DNA of 64,000 nucleotides from Methanoplanus endosymbiosus. Its GTDB lineage: Archaea; Halobacteriota; Methanomicrobia; Methanomicrobiales; Methanomicrobiaceae. The stretch's first letter is position 1, and each line of letters starts with the position of its first letter. Of the stretch, positions 25,908-34,466 are shown piece after piece. The notes under the pieces were generated by a model that worked only from the letters and a program-made list of their open reading frames with translations, was not told where the DNA came from and searched no databases. The position numbers and the translations under genes were made by a program. The stretch is from positions 2,492,935-2,556,934 of the forward strand of contig NZ_CP096115.1 in assembly GCF_024662215.1 (NCBI RefSeq), read 5' to 3'.

Positions 25908-26259
25908 ATAGATTTAGTTTAATTTCAACCCCCCATATATTTTCTGGTAAAACTACAATTACGAAATATATATATGAGAACAAAGATGATGTCGCTTACA
26001 TCCCCTTGGCTAAAGACCAAGGGGATTTACGCTAAATTTTTAAAAAAAGTCATCCATGAACCACCTGGTTCACAAATGATGATGAAACGGTGCACTTTTT
26101 TATAGGGTGATATAATCTGTTTTGATTTATCTCGTATGCAAAATATATCTGGGGTATGATCCTCACAATTTCAATGCGGGATGCCTGAGGGAAAGTAATT
26201 ATGGATCATTAAAGAGAAAATTTTGGGCTGATAACATTAAAAGGGTTGAATTATATTCA
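25908..26259. other. Left end of the TnpB element and flanking intergenic DNA
   Basis: Contains the left-end hairpin (26001-26025), an AT-rich probable tnpB promoter (atatatatat around 25970) and the unrelated spacer up to the FKBP gene. No additional gene is seen. Confidence 0.6.
26001..26025. repeat. TnpB-element left-end hairpin
   Basis: TCCCCTTGG, loop CTAAAGA, CCAAGGGGA, followed by TTTACGCTAAA. Nearly the same hairpin and flank occur at 41378-41418 without any tnpB. Confidence 0.75.
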
Positions 26260-26856
26260 TCATGCCCTTTTAATGACTGAATCAAGAGTAATTGTAAACC
26301 GGAGATCTTTTCCGACAAGCGGCCTGTTTGTGTCAACAGTCACCGAATCTTCCGTTATATTGGTAAACACATATCTCATGAATTTCCCTTCCGGAAGTTT
26401 ATATTCGATCATCGGACAGGGATAACCCGGAATGAATGATATTGTGATATTTTCCCTGTTCATTCCGTTTACTAAATCAATCGCCTCATTTAATGGAATT
26501 TTCTTTACAAGACTCTCATTTTTCTCGCCGTAAGCCTCATCCGGAGTTAGAATGACTGTTTTTGTCTCGCCCGGAACCATTTCCCTGATTGCCCTGTCAA
26601 ATCCGGAGATCATAGCTCCGCTTCCGAGTGTAAAATTAAGGGGTGTGTCATTTACATTTGATTCAAATACAGCACCTCCGGGAAAAGAGAGCGAATAATA
26701 TACACTTACCTGATCCCCGGATTTTGCAGGGGCATTTTTATCCATTGCATAGCCTCCTGCAAGCGACAGTCCGGCTATAAACAGAGCTGACAGAATTACG
26801 GCAATAACTGCCAGTGAAAAGGGAGACAGCCCTGAGAAATGAGTTTTATTTTTCAT
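26260..26856 (-). CDS. Exported FKBP-type peptidyl-prolyl isomerase
   Basis: Protein of 198 aa with an N-terminal membrane helix (LAVIAVILSALFIAGLSLAGG) and an external FKBP domain of the SlyD-like type: GDQVSVYYSLSFPGGAVFES, FTLGSGAMISGFDRAI and VPGETKTVILTPDEAYG are clear. The insert in the flap region (about 110-160) is as in SlyD-like proteins, where it gives chaperone activity. It probably folds exported proteins; the window has many secreted proteins. The gene is not in an obvious operon. Confidence 0.9.
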   Translation of the reverse strand: MKNKTHFSGLSPFSLAVIAVILSALFIAGLSLAGGYAMDKNAPAKSGDQVSVYYSLSFPGGAVFESNVNDTPLNFTLGSGAMISGFDRAIREMVPGETKTVILTPDEAYGEKNESLVKKIPLNEAIDLVNGMNRENITISFIPGYPCPMIEYKLPEGKFMRYVFTNITEDSVTVDTNRPLVGKDLRFTITLDSVIKRA

Positions 26857-27137
26857 GTATTAACAGTTGATATAAAATATTATAACAATTTCTGATATAT
26901 AGCTGTGTTTCAGCAGAGATTATACAAAAAAAAATACCATTGCCTGTAATGGATTCTCTTCTTAATGCAGGATGCGATGTTATTTTAAGTGTCGGTAAAT
27001 CGGGGGAGAACAGTATTGGAAGCAACTACCGGAAGTAACACCGAAAAATTAGATGAAGGCATTTCTCCGGCACAAAATTACCATATTTATAATATATGAG
27101 GTCCCTGAGTGACCCTGAGTAATGCAATTCCCTATTA

Positions 27138-28061
27138 TCAGCGTTTCTCTGAGATAATTCCGGCTTTAATCTCTGAATATTCCTCATCAGTAATTATACC
27201 CTTCTCTCTAAGTCCGGCGGCCCTCTCCAGCAGGTCCATCATCTGTCCTGATTTCTCTAAATAATCCTCTGAATTATCGGGTTTATCTCCGTTATTCTTC
27301 TGCCTCTCTTCGATAAACCCGGTAGCCAGAATTGCGGACGGCAGGGCAAGGAGCAGTACACCTGCAAGGGTGATAAATGACCCAAGAACCTTTCCAAGCG
27401 GAGTAATTGGGTATATGTCGCCATAACCCACCGTTGTCACCGTCATCATTGCCCACCATATTGCTGCCGGAATGCTGGAGAATTTATCCGGCTGGGCGTG
27501 GTTCTCCACCAGGTACATAATTGTTGATGAGAATAAAATAACAAAGACCAGGAAGAATATCATGATGGTGAAGATTTCCCTTTTCTTAAAGACAACCCGC
27601 TTTAGCAGGTCAAGTGATGTGGAATTCCGGGCATAACGGCCCAGCTTAAAGATTGAGATCAGTCTGAATCCACGCAAAAGGGCAAAATCACTAAGAAAGA
27701 ATACCGGAAAGATCAGCGGAACTATCGAGAGCAGATCAATTATCTGATAAAACCCGGTTGCATACCGGAGACGTTCAGAAAATCTCTTTGCAGTGGTCGG
27801 TGCACTGGTGCAGGACCATATCCTGAGAATATATTCGATGGCGAATACCAGCAGACAGAAGGTAATTATAAGGTTTAGTCCGAAAGAGAAGGATGCATCC
27901 ACTGAAGGGATTGTGAATATAATTACGGCAACCGTATTGGTAATGATCACAAGAGCAAGGAATACATGGGTAAACCGGGCAGTTCTGTCACCCGGTGCCG
28001 GTTTTTCCATGAGTGCCTGTATCCGTGCTCTGACCCTTTCTAAACGTGATGGTTCTCTCAT
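27138..28061 (-). CDS. Voltage-gated-type potassium channel with C-terminal SHOCT-like helix
   Basis: Six-helix Kv-like channel. The pore loop has the potassium filter TVTTVGYGDIYP. The S4-like helix FALLRGFRLISIFKLGRYAR carries regularly spaced Arg residues. The frame opens at 28082, but the ATG at 28061 has an AGGAGAG ribosome-binding motif just upstream, giving 307 aa. The C-terminus is a short SHOCT-like segment (LLERAAGLREKGIITDEEYS), often found as an oligomerisation tail. The likely role is membrane potential and K+ control. Confidence 0.92.
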   Translation of the reverse strand: MREPSRLERVRARIQALMEKPAPGDRTARFTHVFLALVIITNTVAVIIFTIPSVDASFSFGLNLIITFCLLVFAIEYILRIWSCTSAPTTAKRFSERLRYATGFYQIIDLLSIVPLIFPVFFLSDFALLRGFRLISIFKLGRYARNSTSLDLLKRVVFKKREIFTIMIFFLVFVILFSSTIMYLVENHAQPDKFSSIPAAIWWAMMTVTTVGYGDIYPITPLGKVLGSFITLAGVLLLALPSAILATGFIEERQKNNGDKPDNSEDYLEKSGQMMDLLERAAGLREKGIITDEEYSEIKAGIISEKR

Positions 28062-28215
28062 ATGTCTCTCCTGACCGTTCATTATTCATTTTCCGGACAG
28101 GATGGTGCACATAGTGTAATCATTATGCCGGTTTTTTTGCTGACAATTCATCTTCAGGTTTTCTTATCCGTTTATACAGTAAAAAATTCCGGATAAGAGT
28201 ATCCCGGATTTCCGG

Positions 28216-29664
28216 TCAGAAACCGGCTACAGGTTCACCGTCAGTGCTGTACCCGTTCTCCTTCTCTCTGACAAAGAGCATCAGTACAATTCCGAGAATC
28301 TCAATTCCCATCAGGAAGAGGAATGCAACATCAAATGCACCGGCAAGATCTGAGACCGGGAGGTTGTGTATGGACTCATCTGCAAGTTTAGGTCCGAGTG
28401 CTGCGGTGGCAATCAGCATGACAAGAGCAACCCCAAGTGAAGAACCAAGGTTTGTCATCATCTTTATCATGCCGGAGGTAGTCCCCCTCTCTTTTTCCGG
28501 CGATTCTCCCATTACTGCACTGTTTAGAGGTGCATATGCGATTCCTGTTCCTGCTCCAAGAAGGAAGAGATATATGACCACATGGCCTACACTGGTATTC
28601 TGGCTGATTGTTGAGAGTAGCAGGAGTGAGATGGCACAGACTACGAATCCGGCGATAATAGGTTTCTTAGTTCCCAGCACATCTGAGAATCTGCCGGCAA
28701 TCGGTGATGTGAGGATCATTCCGATTGGGAGAGCAAGAAGGACTGTTCCTGCGTTGTCAGTCGGCAGATCCTTTACCAGTTCCAGGAAGAACGGCATCAG
28801 AATCATCACTCCCGCCATTGCCATCTGTATGAGCATGACACTTATATTCTGAATGGTAAATGCCCTGTTGGAGAAGAGACCGGTATTTATCAACGGCTCT
28901 CCCGCTCTCTTTTCCCTGAACCAGAATATAATCCAGAATATTACGGATATAATCAGGGCCGGAATTCCTCCCGTTGAATCTGTTCCCTGAAGGGAGGTTA
29001 ATCCATATATAAGAGTACTTAATGCAATGAAGACAAGTGCCACTCCGGGAATGTCAATTTTACCTCCTGGCGAGACCGGATTTTGCCGGGGCAGAGTATG
29101 CAGTCCCAGCAGAATGGCGATGATTCCCACCGGAAGATTGACATAAAATATGAAGCTCCAGGAAAATGCACTTGTTAAAAATCCACCCATGACAGGACCA
29201 AGTGCCGCTCCAAGCATGGTAAACATTGCAACAATGCCGAGTGCCTGCCCACGAAGTGATGGTGCAAGGTAGCTTGTGACCATCACTGCTCCAAGTGCCG
29301 CTATTATCGCCCCTCCTGTTGCCTGAAGCATACGTGATATTATCAGAATGTCAATGGAGGAGGCAAATCCGCACAATGCAGATCCAACAGTAAATATGGC
29401 AAAACCTGCCAGGAATACTTTCCGGTATCCCTTTATGTCACCAAGACGGGCTGCGGCGAGCAGCAGGCTGACAAGGATTATCAGGTAAGCATTCAGAACC
29501 CAGGAGGCCGTCACTGTTGAGACATCAAATGCTTTTGCTATTGAGGGAAGAGCAATATTGACTATTGTGGCATCAAGTCCCGCCATAAATGATCCAAGTG
29601 AGATGACGATGACTATCATCAGCTCCTTTACGGACATCTTCTGACGGGCGGGTTGTTCGTTCAT
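28216..29664 (-). CDS. MFS drug-efflux-type transporter (DHA2/EmrB-QacA family)
   Basis: Permease of 482 aa with about 14 helices. The family signature is GSFMAGLDATIVNIALPSIA in helix 1, followed by ARLGDIKGYRKVF (motif A) and SRMLQATGGAIIAALGAVMV; motif C-like GAALGPVMGGFL is also clear. The family exports drugs or surfactants using the proton gradient; the substrate here is unknown. It is transcribed alone. No regulator gene is adjacent. Confidence 0.92.
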   Translation of the reverse strand: MNEQPARQKMSVKELMIVIVISLGSFMAGLDATIVNIALPSIAKAFDVSTVTASWVLNAYLIILVSLLLAAARLGDIKGYRKVFLAGFAIFTVGSALCGFASSIDILIISRMLQATGGAIIAALGAVMVTSYLAPSLRGQALGIVAMFTMLGAALGPVMGGFLTSAFSWSFIFYVNLPVGIIAILLGLHTLPRQNPVSPGGKIDIPGVALVFIALSTLIYGLTSLQGTDSTGGIPALIISVIFWIIFWFREKRAGEPLINTGLFSNRAFTIQNISVMLIQMAMAGVMILMPFFLELVKDLPTDNAGTVLLALPIGMILTSPIAGRFSDVLGTKKPIIAGFVVCAISLLLLSTISQNTSVGHVVIYLFLLGAGTGIAYAPLNSAVMGESPEKERGTTSGMIKMMTNLGSSLGVALVMLIATAALGPKLADESIHNLPVSDLAGAFDVAFLFLMGIEILGIVLMLFVREKENGYSTDGEPVAGF

Positions 29665-29887
29665 AATTATATAAAATCCTTCTGTCCTGATATATATTTA
29701 TTGATTTTTTTGGCAGGACACTTAAGGTTGAGGATTCAGGGCGGTAATACATTATATTTCCGGATAGCACCGGAATAATTCATATTATTGATTTACTCAC
29801 TTCAGCGGTCAGACAATAAAATGGCAGTGTCGTGAGGTAGTAACTGGTTTTTTTGGACAAATTAATGATGATGTGTCAAAAAATGGT

Positions 29888-30796
29888 TTAAAGAGAAAAC
29901 CGGCAGATGGTGCTCTTCACATTCTCATCCGTATGTTCATCCTTCTTAAGGGCAACATTCCCGCCGTTGTTTCCGGTCATCTTATCCAGTGCCAGTGCTG
30001 CTTCCTCCATTGTAAGCGGCACAGTGTCACATGTGCAGCCGTAGCAGCCCAGGATACAGAACAGTTTGCAGATCTCCGGCACCTCAAGGTTGTTCTCCTC
30101 TAAAAGTTCAATGTCAGAAAAGATCTCCTGTGAACTTCCGTCTGCAACAACAGTCCTGTTCAGCACAATGATGCGGTCAGCAACAGACGGCACAGCATTG
30201 ACATCATGCATAGCAACAATTGTTGTAATTCCCATATTCCTGTTCAGGTCATTAATTAACCTGATAAATATGGCTCTGCTCTTTGGGTCAAGATTCGCTG
30301 TAGGCTCATCAAATACCAGAATTTTGGGCTGCATCGAGAGCACAGCCGCAAGAGCAGCACGCTTCTTCTGCCCATAGCTCATATGATGAGGTACCCGGTT
30401 CTCAAAACCGGAAAGTCCGACAGTCTCAAGTGCTTCCTTTACCCGGCGGTCAGTCTCCTCCTTTGAAAGTCCCATATTTATCGGTCCGAAGGCTACATCA
30501 TCATACACAGTCGGCATAAAGAGCTGGTCATCCGGGTCCTGAAATACTACCCCTACCCTGCATATTCGCTCCTCAACCTGCATTGTCCCGATATTCTCCC
30601 CGAATATCAGCACATTCTTATCAGGACTTTTAATAGACCCGTTCAGGTGGAGAAACAGTGTCGTCTTCCCCGCCCCGTTCTGCCCGATAATTGCGATCAT
30701 CTCCCCTTCATCAACAGAGATAGAGACATTCTCAAGCGAGATGGTCCCATCGCTGTACTGATGATTCAGATTGGTAATTTCTATGGCTTTTTTCAT
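29888..30796 (-). CDS. nikO: Nickel/cobalt ECF transporter ATPase with C-terminal Cys cluster
   Basis: ATP-binding subunit of 302 aa. Walker A GQNGAGKTT is at 38-46, the signature is MSYGQKKR, Walker B is ILVFDEPTANLD, and the switch His is in AMHD. After about residue 240 there is an unusual extension with five Cys in 14 residues (243, 247, 251, 254, 256) and a further 40-residue tail. This is not typical of CbiO/NikO and may bind metal. The start overlaps the nikQ stop by ATGA. It is the last gene of the operon. The choice of nickel over cobalt rests on the NikL-type neighbour and the F430 needs of methanogens. Confidence 0.9.
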   Translation of the reverse strand: MKKAIEITNLNHQYSDGTISLENVSISVDEGEMIAIIGQNGAGKTTLFLHLNGSIKSPDKNVLIFGENIGTMQVEERICRVGVVFQDPDDQLFMPTVYDDVAFGPINMGLSKEETDRRVKEALETVGLSGFENRVPHHMSYGQKKRAALAAVLSMQPKILVFDEPTANLDPKSRAIFIRLINDLNRNMGITTIVAMHDVNAVPSVADRIIVLNRTVVADGSSQEIFSDIELLEENNLEVPEICKLFCILGCYGCTCDTVPLTMEEAALALDKMTGNNGGNVALKKDEHTDENVKSTICRFSL

Positions 30797-31557
30797 AATA
30801 ATCCCGGATTTATGATGTAAATTCCTGTAACAGCAACAATGGCAGCAGAGCAGAAGAGGTAGTCTGTGCCGGTAATTTTAAACGATGAGAAGGAGACTGG
30901 TTTTCCTGTATAGCCCTTCCCAATCATTGCCTGATACACCCGCTCTGCACGTTCATAACTCTTAATCAGGAGCATCCCTATGAGATTTCCAATCATTGAC
31001 AGGCCATGGCTGTTAAACCTGAACCTGTAACCCTTCGCCTGCATAGAGCACCAGATATTCATAAATTCATCAATCATCACATAGATGTACCGATAGGTGA
31101 AAAGAAGCATCTGAATGATAATTCCCGGTACATAAAGCATTGAAAGAGCTTTAAGTGTAGTATCAAACCTCTGAGTTCCAAGCATTGTTATTACCAGAAT
31201 GATGGCGGCAACTGATCTGACTGACACAAGGACTGCAAAGTCAAGCCCCTCCTTAGACAATATCATAAATCCAACTGTAAATATGGGAGTCCCCGGCACA
31301 GTCAGCGGCATCAGCAGAAGAATCGGCACCAGAAAGACACAGATTATCTTCACACGCCCAAGGATAAACCTGAGAGGCAGGCGTGATATAATAAGTATCA
31401 GTACTGATAAAATAAGAAAAAGGGATGCCGCCCGGATGCTGCCTGCAAATACGGCGGACACAATGAGTATTCCAAAAGATATAACCTTAATCCGTGGCTC
31501 AATGCGGTGTATGGGGGAATCCATATCCGCATATTTATCTATGTCAGGATATTTCAT
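30793..31557 (-). CDS. nikQ: ECF transporter membrane subunit NikQ/CbiQ (EcfT)
   Basis: Membrane protein of 254 aa coupling the ATPase to the substrate-specific component. It has several hydrophobic helices and the two coupling-helix motifs, IWCSMQAKGYRF and RVYQAMIGKGYTG, which match the EcfT Ala-Arg-Gly-type boxes. It lies 24 nt behind nikL and its stop overlaps the nikO start. Confidence 0.93.
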   Translation of the reverse strand: MKYPDIDKYADMDSPIHRIEPRIKVISFGILIVSAVFAGSIRAASLFLILSVLILIISRLPLRFILGRVKIICVFLVPILLLMPLTVPGTPIFTVGFMILSKEGLDFAVLVSVRSVAAIILVITMLGTQRFDTTLKALSMLYVPGIIIQMLLFTYRYIYVMIDEFMNIWCSMQAKGYRFRFNSHGLSMIGNLIGMLLIKSYERAERVYQAMIGKGYTGKPVSFSSFKITGTDYLFCSAAIVAVTGIYIINPGLL

Positions 31558-31581
31558 CTGATTTCTGCACTATGCCTTTTT

Positions 31582-32055
31582 TCACTGTCCCTTAGTCATC
31601 TTCCGTGCCGAATAGATCATTCCAAGTCCGGCAAGACCGACCAGATAACCAAATCCTGCAATAATACGTGCGAAAAGCGGCATTTCATCACCGGAATTTC
31701 CTGTAGATACGCCGCCTTCAAGATCAAGGTCCATCTTTGCACGGTGTCCTGTCTGCTCTACCTTTATTGCGTATTCGGTTACTTTGTACTCAGGTTCAAA
31801 GGTAAATAATCCCTGTTCATCGGTTGTACCCTCAAGATAAACTACCTTCTCGCCGTCTTCTATTTTGTAAATGGTTGTTTCAGCGTTTGCCATCGGGGCA
31901 CCGCCCTCATACCATGCCTTAATCTGTACCTCGTCATCTGCGTCTCCTGTCAAAAAAGCCCCTACAAATGCCTTATGTGCAGAAACGGGCGAGATAAAAA
32001 GCATTGCCATAAGCACTGCAAGTCCGATCAGGGTTAATAAGCGTAATTTCTTCAT
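31582..32055 (-). CDS. nikL: NikL-type auxiliary component of the nickel ECF transporter
   Basis: Protein of 157 aa. A signal peptide appears to end at SPVSA, which would leave a mature N-terminus starting His-Lys, a possible metal ligand. A small beta-sandwich (ANAETTIYKIEDGEKVVYLEG, TTDEQGLFTFEP) follows, then a C-terminal membrane helix (IIAGFGYLVGLAGLGMIY) and a basic tail. This is the arrangement of NikL, which replaces NikN in some nickel transporters. It lies 17 nt after nikM. Confidence 0.82.
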   Translation of the reverse strand: MKKLRLLTLIGLAVLMAMLFISPVSAHKAFVGAFLTGDADDEVQIKAWYEGGAPMANAETTIYKIEDGEKVVYLEGTTDEQGLFTFEPEYKVTEYAIKVEQTGHRAKMDLDLEGGVSTGNSGDEMPLFARIIAGFGYLVGLAGLGMIYSARKMTKGQ

Positions 32056-32072
32056 TAATATCTCCTTATAAT

Positions 32073-32723
32073 TTATTCATTGTTGTTCCGGTCACCGGAT
32101 TTTTCACCTTTAAGTGGTATGGGCAGAAGTTCGGGTTTGACCTTTGCGATATAGCCAACCACAGCACCGCCGATGAAGGCTTCAGCGATCATAATCGGGA
32201 TATGGGCAACTGCAAGCACTCCTGCAACTGCTGTGAACTGATCTCCGGATATGACAAGCACACTTACCAGACAGACCACTGTCAGGAATATTGCAAGTGC
32301 ACAGCAGATACCTCCAAGCAGTGCAAGCGGGATCTTCTTCTTATATCCTGCCATGAAGATGAAATAGCAGATAAGTCCGGGAATTCCAATATTAAGTGTG
32401 TTAATTCCGATAACTGTCAGACCTCCGTGCTGGAACAAAAGGGCCTGAAGCGTTAGTCCGATAAACATCGCAACATAGCAGAGCGGTCCGAGAAGGATAC
32501 CAAGCAGTCCGTTTAGAATCAGGTGTGCACTTGAAGGGGGAATGTCAATATGGATCAGGGATGCTACAAAAAACGCACTTGTAAGAACAGATAGTTTTGG
32601 AATTTCTTTTGCGATATCACCATTTTTTCCTGCCCACCTGAGTGTTACTGCAAGAAGGATGATGGTGATTATCCAGCCACCTGCAATGACAGGCAGGGGC
32701 AGGACTCCATCAGATATATGCAT
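32073..32723 (-). CDS. nikM: Nickel ECF transporter substrate-specific component NikM
   Basis: Protein of 216 aa of the CbiM/NikM family. The N-terminal MHISDGVLP is the metal-coordinating motif of the family (the free amine and His2 bind the ion). The second motif is HIDIPPSSAHLILNGLLG. About six to seven membrane helices are seen. Methanogens need nickel for F430, hydrogenases and CODH, so nickel is the preferred substrate. The upstream gene encodes a His-rich surface protein. Confidence 0.92.
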   Translation of the reverse strand: MHISDGVLPLPVIAGGWIITIILLAVTLRWAGKNGDIAKEIPKLSVLTSAFFVASLIHIDIPPSSAHLILNGLLGILLGPLCYVAMFIGLTLQALLFQHGGLTVIGINTLNIGIPGLICYFIFMAGYKKKIPLALLGGICCALAIFLTVVCLVSVLVISGDQFTAVAGVLAVAHIPIMIAEAFIGGAVVGYIAKVKPELLPIPLKGEKSGDRNNNE

Positions 32724-32745
32724 TTATCTCTCACTTATCCGTTAT

Positions 32746-33933
32746 TTATTTCCTTCTTACAAGACATGCAACTGTACCAAGGACTGCACATAATGCCAGA
32801 AGTGCACTGAATCCCGGAGCAGAGGTTTTTGCTGTTGCCGGTGCCAGGGTAGCCTGTGACTGTGTTGTCTGCCCTGCCGGTGTATTAAGTGCAGTTGTAA
32901 ATCCGGTCAACTGTTCACTTAAGTGATCTGCGATGTCTTCTGCACTGTGAGCATTGTCATGGACGGCATCTGCATTATCTTCACGTGATTCAGGGGCCAC
33001 GAATACAAGCTCGTGTATGTTCTCGTGCTGTTCCTGAAGCATAGCGGTATAATTTGCTGTGTTTGTCTCCATTTTAGCAATTAAAGCCTTAATTGCGGCC
33101 TCGTTTGCAGTCGGGTCTGCGGTGAGGGTCTCAAGTTCTGCTGAATCTTCCTGAAGGTCAGCGCCTATGTCCTCAAGTTTGTGGGATACAAGGTGTATTG
33201 TCTTTGCAAGGTCGCGGATCTCCTGATCTACTGTATCGTCCTTAACAATTGCCTTGGTGTCAAGGAGTATGGACTCGGCTGAGCTGAAGAGTTCATCAGA
33301 ATAACCTTTGATCTCTGTTACTTTTACAGTAACATCGCCGTTGGTAGTGCAGAGTGTTGTCTTTGCTGATGCTGTGGCAGGTTCTGCTGCAACTATTGTT
33401 TCAAGTTCTGATGTGTGTTTAATAATATGTTCAGCAACTTCGCCTGCTTCGTGGGCAGCATCATGTGTGGCATCAGCATAATCCTCGTGTGATTCCGGGA
33501 CACTGAATACAAGGTCATGTATCTCCTCATGCTTTGCTTCAACCATGGTACTGAACTCTCCACAGTGCTCCTTTATTTCGTTAACAGCCTCAGCTATCGC
33601 AACACTGTCTGCTGTTCCTGAAGCGACAATGTTCTGAAGCTCAAGGGCATGTTCGTTTATATGCTCTGCGATGGATTCAAGTTCGTGTGAACAGACATGA
33701 ATTCCTTCAGCAAGTTCACGTAGGTCCTGATCAAGGGACTTGTCATCAGCAATTTTTTCGGTCTCATCGTGAATTGTTACACAAAGGCCAATGAGTTCCT
33801 CAGAGTGTTCAACTATCTCAACTGCTACGTCATCTGCAGTTTCTTCGGCAGCGTTAACGGGTATGCACATTAATGCTGCAATAAAGAATGCCAGAAAAAT
33901 AATTGTTTTTTTAATACAAATCAAATTTATCAC
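32746..33933 (-). CDS. His-rich surface protein with PGF-CTERM anchor, first gene of the nickel operon
   Basis: Protein of about 395 aa. A signal peptide (FLAFFIAALMCIPVNA) is followed by a helical, strongly acidic body and a C-terminal PGF-CTERM signal (APGFSALLALCAVLGTVA then RRK), which points to archaeosortase processing and lipid linkage. The body is an internal duplication (about 40-190 and 215-355) and holds 21 His residues, many as H-x3-H in helices (IHVCSHELESIAEH, THDAAHEAGEVAEH, VHDNAH). That fits metal binding. It lies 22 nt before nikM, so it may capture nickel outside the cell (inference). The start is GTG at 33933, or TTG at 33924 if the GGTGAT motif is used. Confidence 0.75.
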   Translation of the reverse strand: MINLICIKKTIIFLAFFIAALMCIPVNAAEETADDVAVEIVEHSEELIGLCVTIHDETEKIADDKSLDQDLRELAEGIHVCSHELESIAEHINEHALELQNIVASGTADSVAIAEAVNEIKEHCGEFSTMVEAKHEEIHDLVFSVPESHEDYADATHDAAHEAGEVAEHIIKHTSELETIVAAEPATASAKTTLCTTNGDVTVKVTEIKGYSDELFSSAESILLDTKAIVKDDTVDQEIRDLAKTIHLVSHKLEDIGADLQEDSAELETLTADPTANEAAIKALIAKMETNTANYTAMLQEQHENIHELVFVAPESREDNADAVHDNAHSAEDIADHLSEQLTGFTTALNTPAGQTTQSQATLAPATAKTSAPGFSALLALCAVLGTVACLVRRK

Positions 33934-33941
33934 CAGATTAT

Positions 33942-33983
33942 TTGTTGTATATATATTTTTTTTGTTCTTGTGGTATATATATT
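33942..33983 (-). promoter_or_regulatory. Tandem near-identical TATA-containing elements before the nickel operon
   Basis: Two 16-nt copies, TTGTTGTATATATATT (33942-33957) and TTGTGGTATATATATT (33968-33983), differ at one base and are 26 nt apart. Read on the minus strand they are AATATATATACMACAA and lie 9-50 nt upstream of the first gene. They contain TATA-box-like sequence. They could be a promoter plus an operator, for example for a nickel regulator. Confidence 0.5.
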
Positions 33984-34466
33984 GTCATCTGTACCGGTTT
34001 TTTTAATATAACTCAACTTTTATTTACAAGAATGTTAACCAGTTATGTTTAATTTCAAAGTCATTTAATGTTCAATGCGGGAATTATGATGTAAATGGTA
34101 AGCCCTGATCTGAATGTTTCCAATCTGTAGTAAATCCCCGGAGAATTGCATTGTTATGCTACCCAAACAGCCGTTTTTGTACACTATCTGTCCTGTAAAT
34201 TCTGAATTCCAATTTAAGACTATCATTTTCCAAAGTATAGGATTTATGGGGAGAATGCTCAAAATTGCATACAGTGCACACGTATATTACACTTGAAAAT
34301 CCTTTTCCGCAGCATCTCTAATATTTTGATAAAATAGTGAGTTGACGCTGAGATTTTGAAAAGAGATCAACCCATAGTGTACATTTTTATGCTGTTTGGG
34401 TGTATTACTGCGAAAAATATCGAAGTCAACGCCAGATTAAATATGCTTTATGACTATTATTCAGGT
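33984..34466. other. Intergenic region before the serpin gene
   Basis: About 480 nt. A 65-codon minus-strand frame at 34065-34262 has no features and was rejected. AT-rich stretches occur at 34310-34340. No RNA gene or repeat is recognised. Confidence 0.4.

Larger units (their letters stand above)
24690..26040 (-). mobile_element. IS200/IS605-group (IS1341-type) element carrying tnpB only
   Basis: Single-gene TnpB element with no TnpA transposase. The right end has the hairpin at 24698-24720 next to the typical TAGTTCA-type sequence; the left end has a hairpin at 26001-26025 (TCCCCTTGG/CCAAGGGGA) followed by ATTTACGCTAAA. Both hairpins have the same loop, CTAAAGA, although the stems differ. 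The element lies between the GH18 and FKBP genes. Exact ends cannot be set from one copy. Confidence 0.75.

Noticed and set aside
22038-26040. Integrated element between tRNA-Glu and the TnpB element
   Set aside because: No integrase and no repeat of the tRNA 3' end were found in the window, so borders cannot be supported.
28244-28852. 202-codon plus-strand frame opposite the MFS transporter
   Set aside because: Its Ser/Pro/Arg-rich sequence is the shadow of the membrane helices on the other strand.
34065-34262. 65-codon minus-strand frame upstream of the serpin
   Set aside because: No domain, signal or coupling to a neighbour.
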